A program made the translations under genes and the position numbers. From Halorubellus salinus (lineage in GTDB: Archaea; Halobacteriota; Halobacteria; Halobacteriales; Natrialbaceae), in contig NZ_JAJCVI010000001.1 in the NCBI RefSeq assembly GCF_020567525.1, forward strand, positions 372,001-436,000: DNA of 64,000 nt, in the 5' to 3' direction. The notes under the pieces are model-generated. The model had not been told where the DNA came from and did not search any database. It saw nothing but the letters and a program-made list of their open reading frames with translations. Numbering within the stretch: position 1 is the stretch's first letter; every line of letters begins with the position of its first letter. Shown in pieces: positions 26,155-33,703 of this stretch.

Positions 26155-27047
26155 GCGCGATGGAGAATCTCTCCGATCACACCCTGCAAATAAATGCGTG
26201 GATCGGTCTGTGCCAACTCGACAGGACGTTCCCCGACACACTCCGAAACCTCGGCTACACCGTCGACATCATCGATCCGAGCTTCGTCCACGAGGGCGAC
26301 TCGGCGAACCCGGATTTGATACTCACCAGCCGCGCTTACAACCACTCCATCGTCATCGACTGCAAATCGTACTTCATCAAGGAAGAACAGAACGAGAAGT
26401 ACGAGTCAATCCACCAATCGCCCGAAGTGCTTCTGACCCGCGGTATCGTCTCGGCTGCCGATGCCACAGAGGACTTCGACGCCGAGTTCGCGTACTCATC
26501 CTTCGAAGACCTCGCCGAGAACCCACATCTACCTGACAACGACTTCGCGGTCGTTCAGTTCGATGAGGATGCGAACCAGTATATCGTCCGAACACTGGAG
26601 GACTACGAATTCAACCTCGACGATCTCCAAGACGAGTTCCCCATCTTCACCGACACACGCCGACTGCCGACAGACTACTACCCATTCGACGTGGGGACTG
26701 GTGATGATGACTACCGCCAGTTCACCATCTCCATCCTCCAGTCCACCGTTCACATCGCACTCGAGCAGGACAGGTTCGACGCTGACGATCTCCTCGAGGA
26801 CGCACATCCGTTGTGGGTTGACCTCGACACCAACCTGAAGAACGAACTGCGGGCGCACACCGAGACCATCCTCACGGAGTACCAGCGACGAGGGTTGGAC
26901 GAACATATCGAGAATGTGCAAGCGGGGAACAAGGACGAGTGGAAGGTGGTCTCAAAGTCCCTGCAGGCGCTTCAACGGAAGGTAGACGAGTTCGTGGATG
27001 GCGTTCAGGAGAAGTTGGAGCAAACGTCGCTTGACGACTTCGAATGA
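26151..27047 (+). CDS. PD-(D/E)XK-like nuclease, second gene of cassette
   Basis: A 298-residue protein. PDLILTSRAYNHSIVIDCKS (residues 54-73) fits the PD...DxK core of restriction-like nucleases, with Asp70 and Lys72 as candidate catalytic residues. The C-terminus is a long charged helix with VSKSLQALQRKVDEFVDGVQ, perhaps for dimerisation. The start overlaps the previous stop (ATGA). The pair is not a restriction-modification system I recognise and could be an undescribed defence unit. Confidence 0.65.
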   Translation: MSAMENLSDHTLQINAWIGLCQLDRTFPDTLRNLGYTVDIIDPSFVHEGDSANPDLILTSRAYNHSIVIDCKSYFIKEEQNEKYESIHQSPEVLLTRGIVSAADATEDFDAEFAYSSFEDLAENPHLPDNDFAVVQFDEDANQYIVRTLEDYEFNLDDLQDEFPIFTDTRRLPTDYYPFDVGTGDDDYRQFTISILQSTVHIALEQDRFDADDLLEDAHPLWVDLDTNLKNELRAHTETILTEYQRRGLDEHIENVQAGNKDEWKVVSKSLQALQRKVDEFVDGVQEKLEQTSLDDFE

Positions 27048-27200
27048 CCCAGACCCGTCTGTAACGGAACAATCAATTGACCTGGTTTCTCTCCTGAGAC
27101 ACTTTATCGGACACGTGGGGAATCAACTCCCACGTCCAACAACCCCTCACCCCGCGAAGAGTCGGCATAAGCCTTCAAACACGGATAGTTCAGTGAAAGA

Positions 27201-27728
27201 TCACTCTCCGTCGCCGAAAACCAGTTCGTCGGCGAGCGACTCGCCGCCATCATCTACCGACCGCTTCAGGTTCTCGATGCTGTTGTTGAGTTCTTCGAGA
27301 TCACTGCCGAACTCGTCCTCCAACTCGTCAACGGCCTCCTCAAGTTCGACGATACGCTGCTTCACTTTCCCATACGTGTCACCCATAGCATCCAACGACT
27401 TCTCAACACGAGTCAACCGTTCCTCGACACCATCCGGCCTCTCATCGTCTCGGTCAAGCTCGTCCAGAATTGAGTCGCCCATATCAGTCGTCGTCGCCCG
27501 CCTCGGGTCAAGTGGGCCGCGTGAATCGACATACTCGTCGCCCCACGACTCGACGAACCCGGACTTTTCGAGTTTGTCGAGTCGGTAGTGGATGTGCTGG
27601 TTCTCGTCCGCCCACCAAACTGACTCCTTCAACGTCGATGTCAGTGGCTTCCCGTACTCTTGCACCCGACGCAACACCTGTACATCACGTTTCTCCAAAC
27701 CGATGTCGTCCAGAGCCCTGTCGCCCAT
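27201..27728 (-). CDS. Winged-helix regulator with coiled coil
   Basis: From ATG 27728 (MGDRALDDIGLEKRDVQVLR) the 175-residue protein has an N-terminal winged helix (LTSTLKESVWWADENQHIHY, then RLDKLEKSGFVES) like archaeal PadR/ArsR-type wHTH domains. A long heptad-rich coiled coil follows (VKQRIVELEEAVDELEDEFG). It probably dimerises and binds DNA. It faces away from the J-domain gene, with about 1 kb of non-coding DNA between them. Confidence 0.7.
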   Translation of the reverse strand: MGDRALDDIGLEKRDVQVLRRVQEYGKPLTSTLKESVWWADENQHIHYRLDKLEKSGFVESWGDEYVDSRGPLDPRRATTTDMGDSILDELDRDDERPDGVEERLTRVEKSLDAMGDTYGKVKQRIVELEEAVDELEDEFGSDLEELNNSIENLKRSVDDGGESLADELVFGDGE

Positions 27729-28721
27729 CAGTAGAAGGTACGCGACCGAGTAGTAAAACCCCTGACAAAAAATTAGACTAATTCCCCACCGTCGGATCAT
27801 ACTTCAAATCCCCCCTTCAATCCAAAGCAGACACCCACGCCGACAGTACAACACACCCCCACCTGGGCGGTAATCCCGTCTCGTGTTGAGGCGCGTGCAT
27901 CGCGAGGCGCATCATCGAAGGGAGAAAGGAGAAGGCAGGTACGACCGACGTAGAGGGGACTACTCAGTGACATCGTGGCCCGAGCCCAGAGGGGCGTCCA
28001 GGGAGAGTATAGGTTCATCGATCAGTGTGGACAGTCCAGCACCGTCGCCGAACAAGGGAACCCTCCACATCACGAGGAGATATCTAGCTCCAATCACGTG
28101 CGCGTCGCGATACCCACGCGTGTGAGAAGGACACCACATCCACACAGGGCACGCACACAGGCCCCAGAACATTATCGATGAGGAGAAACACCCAGTACAT
28201 CGCCACAACGAGGAACCCCCCTCAAGTCTCGCAGAGCCAGCCTCGCAGGAACCCTTTGTGACGAGCCTGGGGTCTCCACGTTCATCGGAACCTAGGGGTG
28301 GGCAAAGAGCGCAGAACCACGAAGAGTCGCGTGTCCTCACACGAACAACGTCCACATCGTCAAGCCCCTCGTCCGACAGCATCGATTCCTCCCGACTCTT
28401 GCTGGGAACCGCGTCCGAATGTCGCGGTCTGTTCAAAGGGCTGGCTGTCTACTTTGACAACTCCGCGAGAATTTTTATTTGGAACGGCCCGCTCAGAGAA
28501 TGTGGTTGGCCGAGCGAGACGAGAGCCCGGATTCCACGGTAGATACCCTCACTCTCCCGTTCACGTTTTGCCTTGGACTCCAGCCATCTCTTCTCTCGCC
28601 TCGAAGCAGGTCGTACAACTACTACTACTACTGTATAAAGTATACATTTTGTTGTTTAACGGGGGTCGTGGGGTGTCAGACAAGTCGTTTTTGTATACTG
28701 ATAGTAAATATGCGAATGTAG
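27729..28721. other. ~1-kb non-coding region before the J-domain gene
   Basis: Only shadow-like frames are visible, including a Cys-rich minus-strand frame I do not accept. The right half is AT-rich with palindromic sites near 28632 and 28692. A leader or origin could be here but nothing conclusive is seen. Confidence 0.45.
28632..28646. promoter_or_regulatory. Perfect inverted repeat TGTATA-AAG-TATACA
   Basis: A 6-bp perfect palindrome with 3-nt spacer, 76-90 bp before the ATG at 28722. A second half-site-like TGTATAC lies at 28692-28698, near the expected TATA position. The gene encodes an RHH-like DNA-binding domain, so autoregulation through these sites is plausible. Confidence 0.5.
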
Positions 28722-30122
28722 ATGGGAAAGCGAACACCGTACACGCAACGAGTCGACGAAGACCTCCAAGATTTCGTCCAGCGAGTCTCTGACGCGACAA
28801 ATCTCGGCAAAGCGGGCGTTATCGACGAGGCTCTCCGGCGACTCCGCGACCGCTCGACGATCACCGACGACGGCCAGTTCCTCGTAGAAGACGAAACCGG
28901 CTTCTCGACCACGTCAGACGGCTCCAAGGGCATAGAAGAGGTTCTCGACAACCAGGAGAAGATGATGGCGATGCTCTCTGACCCCTCCTCATTCTCCGCG
29001 AGTAGCAATCCAAATAAAAATTCTGAGGAGGGGACTGATTACGACAACTCCGACGAGACGAGCGAGGAGCTCGTTCCCACCGAGGACAACACGAGCGACA
29101 CCGAACATCGAATCGATGCGTTGGCTGGAGAGTACACGCACGACGAGTGTCTCTCCCCGGGCGAGGTGGAGAGTCTCGACGCCGTTGAGTCCGAGGTGGT
29201 CTCCGCGACAAAGCGGTATCTAGTCCCCGCCACGACTGGAATGATTAACCATCAGATCGAGGAGGGCAAAATGCACGGCACCGTCGGTTGGCGCGATGTC
29301 CGGGAGCTGCTTCGGCGACTGGACGTCAGCCGGGGATCGGTGTACAATTACCGCGACAAAATGGTGCAGGAAGGCGTTCTGTATCCACATCCCGAGGAAG
29401 ATGAACTGGTTGTGGGTGACGACGCGACTGAGACGGTTCAGCGAGCAGCCGCGCTCGAATATGCGGATGTCAGAGCTTCGGCGGGCGTTGATTTTTCGAT
29501 GATGGACGATCGAGTCGAGTGTCGATACAAGACGACCGTCGAAGAGTACGTGTCCGCGTATATGGACTGGGGGCGGAAGCGGTACTATACGAACGAGTCG
29601 GCCTACGTTAAGAAGGTGGTTGGCCAAGTGCTGGACGCGGCGTGTAGGTTGGCACAGTCGTCTCCGAGTACACACCGTGTTGATAGAGGTGAGCGCACCG
29701 AAAGGGAGGAGATGTTGGCGACTTCACGGGCACTCATCAAGACGATTGCTGCGCTCGAATCGCGCGCCGGCATCAACCGCACTCTCGGCGAGTTGAGGAA
29801 TCTCATCTCGTCCGCTCCAGACGTGTCCAGCAGCGAGGAGCTGGAGGCGTGGCTCGGTGATTATGGGCGTGTTCGCGTCGAACTTGACGAGTTGATTGAG
29901 GAGACCTATGGTTCCGGTAGCGAGAGGTCAGTGATGGATGAGGACGAGGCCTACGAAGTGCTTGGTCTCGATGGTGACGTGACCGAGGAACAGGTCAGGG
30001 ACGCTTACGAGGACATCGTGTTGGACGTTCACCCTGACTCTGGACGCGATGGTGAACAGGAGGATGTTGACGTGGAGCGGTACCAGCGAGTCCTCAAGGC
30101 GAAGAGGACTCTCCTCGACTGA
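28722..30122 (+). CDS. RHH/HTH DNA-binding protein with C-terminal J-domain
   Basis: A 466-residue protein. The N-terminus (YTQRVDEDLQDFVQRVSDAT, then KAGVIDEALRRLRDR) looks like a ribbon-helix-helix domain. A mid-region HTH reads VRELLRRLDVSRGSVYNYRD. The last 60 residues are a DnaJ J-domain (EAYEVLGLDGDVTEEQVRDA) with the HPD motif at residues 437-439. J-domains recruit Hsp70/DnaK. This fusion may act as an initiator or regulator whose activity depends on DnaK, as some plasmid Rep proteins do (analogy only). No other Hsp gene is nearby. Confidence 0.75.
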   Translation: MGKRTPYTQRVDEDLQDFVQRVSDATNLGKAGVIDEALRRLRDRSTITDDGQFLVEDETGFSTTSDGSKGIEEVLDNQEKMMAMLSDPSSFSASSNPNKNSEEGTDYDNSDETSEELVPTEDNTSDTEHRIDALAGEYTHDECLSPGEVESLDAVESEVVSATKRYLVPATTGMINHQIEEGKMHGTVGWRDVRELLRRLDVSRGSVYNYRDKMVQEGVLYPHPEEDELVVGDDATETVQRAAALEYADVRASAGVDFSMMDDRVECRYKTTVEEYVSAYMDWGRKRYYTNESAYVKKVVGQVLDAACRLAQSSPSTHRVDRGERTEREEMLATSRALIKTIAALESRAGINRTLGELRNLISSAPDVSSSEELEAWLGDYGRVRVELDELIEETYGSGSERSVMDEDEAYEVLGLDGDVTEEQVRDAYEDIVLDVHPDSGRDGEQEDVDVERYQRVLKAKRTLLD

Positions 30123-30191
30123 ACCGCTGGACTGCGGGCCGGTGCTGCGATTCGTTTATACGTGTTGAAAATCTATCATCAAGTAATCCTG

Positions 30192-30365
30192 ATGTCGGGT
30201 TCAAATTCGTTTGTGTGCGGGATGTGTGGGGCGGACGTCGAACCGCTCGGCGAGGATATGGAAGGGGAGGTGGGGTGTTCGTGTAGAGTGCGACTCGAAC
30301 ACGAGAACGTTCCGAGTGCGTGGCACCGTCGCTACGAGTCCCGATCTGTTCGCGTTCGGGACTGA
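30192..30365 (+). CDS. Small zinc-ribbon protein (57 aa)
   Basis: From ATG 30192 (MSGSNSFVCGMCGADVEPLG) there is a CxxC and then CSC 20 residues later, a compact zinc site. The end is basic (WHRRYESRSVRVRD). It starts 70 bp after the J-domain gene, on the same strand. Possible RNA or protein contact; no family assigned. Confidence 0.55.
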   Translation: MSGSNSFVCGMCGADVEPLGEDMEGEVGCSCRVRLEHENVPSAWHRRYESRSVRVRD

Positions 30366-30468
30366 CCCTACTGTCTGCCATCATCATTAGGAACTCATTG
30401 TACCATGACTGCGGTATAGTTGATGTTCCGCGTCGTCGTAGAGTTGCAGATTCTCTCCCGCATGTAAT

Positions 30469-30753
30469 TCAATCTCGGTGGGTTCCAAGCGCCGAAGCCC
30501 CGGTACATTCCCGTGCTTCATCCTCGACACTTGCATCTCGGTAGACATGACTCAACTCTCCATCGTCATCAACGACGATGGCTGCTTGCTGATCTCCATC
30601 GTGAAGCGTCGCACAGATCTGGTTATTGTCGGAGACGGTCACGTGCAGGCGGGCATCGCTACGCAACTCCGCTGCAAAATGGTCGGTGTTCCCGTGCCGT
30701 TCAACGTGCTTCACATCGACATCTGAGAGCGAGTCCGGGTTCATTTGGGCCAT
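30469..30753 (-). CDS. Hypothetical acidic protein (94 aa)
   Basis: MAQMNPDSLSDVDVKHVERH followed by strands (DARLHVTVSDNNQICATLHD, then QQAAIVVDDDGELS). It lies about 80 bp downstream of the intact nuclease gene on the same strand, perhaps as a last operon member. Unknown family. Confidence 0.55.
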   Translation of the reverse strand: MAQMNPDSLSDVDVKHVERHGNTDHFAAELRSDARLHVTVSDNNQICATLHDGDQQAAIVVDDDGELSHVYRDASVEDEARECTGASALGTHRD

Positions 30754-30834
30754 ACGGTGTACTGGTAGAGTTGTTCAGAGTATCTGATAAATGCCGGCCT
30801 GCGTGCAGCGTAGCAGGCGCTGTTGAGAACCCGG

Positions 30835-31737
30835 TCAGAAGTCGAACGCGTCATCCTGTTCTGCGAGGACGAGTTCGGCCTGAAACTGCTGCCAGAGTGA
30901 TTCTTGTGGCCAGTCCTCCGACCACTCTATCTCCCAGTCTCCGGTAGGTGTTACGTGGACGAGAGCTGCCCCTTCAATCTCAGAAAAGGCGTGCTGTTGG
31001 GCCACAGCCTGCATCCGATGAGCCATCCGTATCCTTCCAGTTTTTAGATCGACGGCTCGAATCTTGTCACGAAGATCGGCAACGAGGTCGATCTGTCCGC
31101 CGTAACCGAGCGGAGGCCAGCCGCTATCCTCGAGCAGGTGGACGAACATCAATTCCCCACGCCATACCTCCTCGTACTCAAGTCCCACGTCCGGTCGGAT
31201 GATGGTTCGCCATAGATGTGCGATCTCTTCGGCATCCTTCTTGGCAATATCGAGGAGGGGATGTGGTGCGGGATAGCGATTGTACTCCCAGTTGTCCGCA
31301 ACCAGTCCAACGTCATTATACCCGCTCAGCGTGTCGAACAGTTCCTTTTTCGAGAGCTTCCGCACGCGTTCGTCCGAGGGTTCGATCAATTCCTCCCGCG
31401 CATCGACTCTGCCATCCGGCGTGGTGACGTCCATCTGGTTCGTGATTTGGTGGTGGGCGAGGATACCGAGCTGTTGCTTGTACCAGGTTTTCACCCACCA
31501 CTTCGACGTGTGTCGTCGCCGCGTTCGCCGTTGATTTTGACTCTCGTGTAGTGGAGAGTCCTCGGGATAGTCCTCGAAGTCGATTCGCTCTATGATGGTC
31601 GTGGCACTCGGATAACGCCGTTCCGCATCGTCCTCGTAGTATCGCTCTTCATCGTCGTTGCTTCCTCGATCTGCCCACTGGCGACGAAATTGGGACTTGA
31701 GCCGGTTACGCTTGGGAATCCTATCGGGTGAGTCCAT
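30835..31737 (-). CDS. PD-(D/E)XK nuclease of the RdfA-SMC module (Cas4/RecB-like)
   Basis: A 300-residue intact protein. The core GGQIDLVADLRDKIRAVDLK with the helix HRMQAVAQQHAFSEIEGAAL has the D...DxK and Gln-helix pattern of RecB/Cas4-like nucleases. It acts on DNA, probably processing ends (family knowledge). A frameshifted copy lies at 7930-8839 directly beside an SMC remnant. Here the partner SMC gene is 2 kb upstream on the same strand, with other genes between. The conserved pairing argues for a joint function. Confidence 0.75.
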   Translation of the reverse strand: MDSPDRIPKRNRLKSQFRRQWADRGSNDDEERYYEDDAERRYPSATTIIERIDFEDYPEDSPLHESQNQRRTRRRHTSKWWVKTWYKQQLGILAHHQITNQMDVTTPDGRVDAREELIEPSDERVRKLSKKELFDTLSGYNDVGLVADNWEYNRYPAPHPLLDIAKKDAEEIAHLWRTIIRPDVGLEYEEVWRGELMFVHLLEDSGWPPLGYGGQIDLVADLRDKIRAVDLKTGRIRMAHRMQAVAQQHAFSEIEGAALVHVTPTGDWEIEWSEDWPQESLWQQFQAELVLAEQDDAFDF

Positions 31738-31965
31738 TGGCTGCGATCGTCGGTATCCATCCTTTTGAAGGCTGCCCGGGTGAGATGGAACTGGGAGCTC
31801 AAAGCCGTCCTCTACCAGCAGCGATAGATCGAACCGTTAGATACAGGTTCCCCATCGACAATCACAGGTCAGCAGCCACCGGTCGCATCTTGATGGTAAA
31901 TTCTAGTGAGAATAAGTCTGGTCTATCCACGACATATACTCCCTATCGGTCAAGTTGCCCCACGA

Positions 31966-32177
31966 TCATCGTGGGTCGAAGACCAGATTGCATTCGTAGC
32001 AATAGTAGCGGGCTGGATCATCGTGCGGATTCTGAGTCACATCCTCGTTCGTATTACACCAAGGGCACTTCCACGTCGAAGGCTTGGCCGCTTTGTCACA
32101 ATATTTACAGTGTGTTCGTGCGGGGAGTTCGTCGGGTACCTACTGGCGTTACAGGTCGGGCATGCGATATCCTTCAC
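31966..32177 (-). pseudogene. Frameshifted zinc-ribbon protein
   Basis: A GTG at 32177 begins VKDIACPTCNASRYPTN; the sequence then continues in another frame with THCKYCDKAAKPSTWKCPWC and ends YYCYECNLVFDPR. Four CxxC knuckles fit a double zinc ribbon, but one frameshift lies near 32135-32150. The 212-nt span is not a multiple of three. It may be a broken gene or have a programmed shift; the former is more likely. It is inside the 2-kb stretch between nuclease and SMC genes. Confidence 0.55.
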
Positions 32178-32297
32178 AGTCTAGATATCGGTCAGCTAGT
32201 CCAGAACAAAAATACGTCGTCTCGGGAGGTTGAGAGAGCCATCGAAGCCACCCCCGCAGACGACGGGGCTATATTCGTCACCACGAAGTCACTGATA

Positions 32298-32831
32298 ATG
32301 GCGACGTATCAAGTGAGGCTATCGAACTACACCGACGAGTTACCCGAAGACGACGAAGAAGTCGATAAGTTTCTCGTGACGGAAAAAGAAACGAGGGCAG
32401 ACCCACTGGAGAGAGTTATCAGTTTGCTCCTTGAGCTTCGAGATGAGTTTGAAGCCAAAATCCAGTCAGCAGGTGGGATGTCAGAAGTAGACCTTCCGCA
32501 TACCTTCCACCCTCCGAACCTCCTACCCAAGCAAGAACTGGGCTATCGCCTTATCAACCACTGGGAGGATGCACTGAAGGAGGATTCGCGAGTCGACGAG
32601 AGCTGGCTCGAGAAGACGCGTGAAGTTGAAAAGAGTCGCGAGTACGGAATGCACTTCGTCATCGAAATAATCACGCTTCATATCGAGGTGGGGCCTATTG
32701 AGATTCGGCTTATCCCGGATGGGGCAGATGAGGTTTGTTCGGGAGAGGACACGCTCTGGGGTGGAGATTTTTTTAAGCCGGAGCCCACCGTTGCTATTCA
32801 GGATCAAATCGCCAGCATATCAGAAGAATAG
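32298..32831 (+). CDS. Hypothetical protein (177 aa)
   Basis: The ATG at 32298 (MATYQVRLSNYTDELPEDDE) gives a coherent protein; the open frame upstream has non-protein composition. It ends with IRLIPDGADEVCSGEDTLWG and a proline-rich tail. No family is recognised. It lies inside the insertion between nuclease and SMC genes, on the opposite strand. Confidence 0.55.
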   Translation: MATYQVRLSNYTDELPEDDEEVDKFLVTEKETRADPLERVISLLLELRDEFEAKIQSAGGMSEVDLPHTFHPPNLLPKQELGYRLINHWEDALKEDSRVDESWLEKTREVEKSREYGMHFVIEIITLHIEVGPIEIRLIPDGADEVCSGEDTLWGGDFFKPEPTVAIQDQIASISEE

Positions 32832-33138
32832 CAGATTCTGACCAGGAGCCTCCGGGTGACACACCACTACTGGGATCCGGTGGCTTCTCCCGTATAATTC
32901 GGTCTCAGATGGAAGTGGTGAAAATTGCTTTCTCCTTGTGTTGACCAGCGCACTGATGAGTACGCATCGTTGGTTAGCGCCGATTTCGGACGTGCCGATC
33001 TGCAAGATCCTCGCTCTGTTTTCAGCACGCGCCAAGTTATGTAAATTTATTCTGTTATTTCGTTCGCGAGAGATACAGGGACGATACTAACCAAGAGCCG
33101 TGAGAAAACATTTACCGTTGTCGTGGGGTCAAACTGGT
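32832..33138. other. 307-bp gap
   Basis: AT-rich before 33139 (near 33040-33065), a likely promoter for the lipoprotein gene; otherwise nothing seen. Confidence 0.4.
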
Positions 33139-33543
33139 ATGCGTGCCCGAACGGGCCTTCTGACCGTGTTCCTTGTTGTGAATATTGCGCTCGCGGGGTG
33201 TACGAATCTCCCCGGGGGAACTACGGCTGAGACGACGACCACCGAACCCCCAACCAAGACGATCACGACGACCAAGACGACACCGGATACAACCGGTGAG
33301 CCACAGAAGGGTGATAACCTCCTGTCTGTCTCGGCAGTAGATAACGACACCGTCGAAGCGGTCAACGCAAGCGCGAAAGCCAACTTTTCCGAGCTCAACG
33401 AAACCCAACAGGAGGTCTTTCTGGAAGCTCACGAGTGCGACTGTAACGTCAACCAAGACGTATTCCGCTTCAATGATAAAGACCGATTTGAGTACGTCCG
33501 ATACGAAGGCCAATGGTACTTCCTCCGTGTCTCCATCGTATAA
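33139..33543 (+). CDS. Predicted surface lipoprotein
   Basis: From ATG 33139 (MRARTGLLTVFLVVNIALAG) a hydrophobic signal ends in the lipobox ALAGC, so the Cys would be lipid-modified after export. A Thr-rich linker (about 30 residues) follows, then an 80-residue domain with FEYVRYEGQWYFLRVSI. The last part recalls haloarchaeal lipoprotein domains of unknown function. It is also inside the region separating nuclease and SMC genes. Confidence 0.75.
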   Translation: MRARTGLLTVFLVVNIALAGCTNLPGGTTAETTTTEPPTKTITTTKTTPDTTGEPQKGDNLLSVSAVDNDTVEAVNASAKANFSELNETQQEVFLEAHECDCNVNQDVFRFNDKDRFEYVRYEGQWYFLRVSIV

Positions 33544-33703
33544 TTCGCATCCTCACTGAACAGGCGATTCGTGCCAGGACTCTCGAAATCAACCGACATG
33601 AAACCCATCTTATGACACTCTAGACCTTCATCAGCTCCCTCCCTGCCGTGGTTTTGATGGTGAATCCCACGCGTGCGTCTTGGACGCTTACGCTCCGATG
33701 AAT

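Noticed and set aside
27960-28436. A 158-residue Cys/Trp-containing minus-strand frame
   Set aside because: Composition is unlike neighbouring proteins, with no regular Cys spacing and no clear start signal. Treated as non-coding.
31728-32297. 5' extension of the 32298 gene to a 367-residue protein
   Set aside because: The extension is Ser/Arg/Pro-rich, overlaps the nuclease start and the zinc-ribbon remnant, and looks like chance open frame. The ATG at 32298 was preferred.
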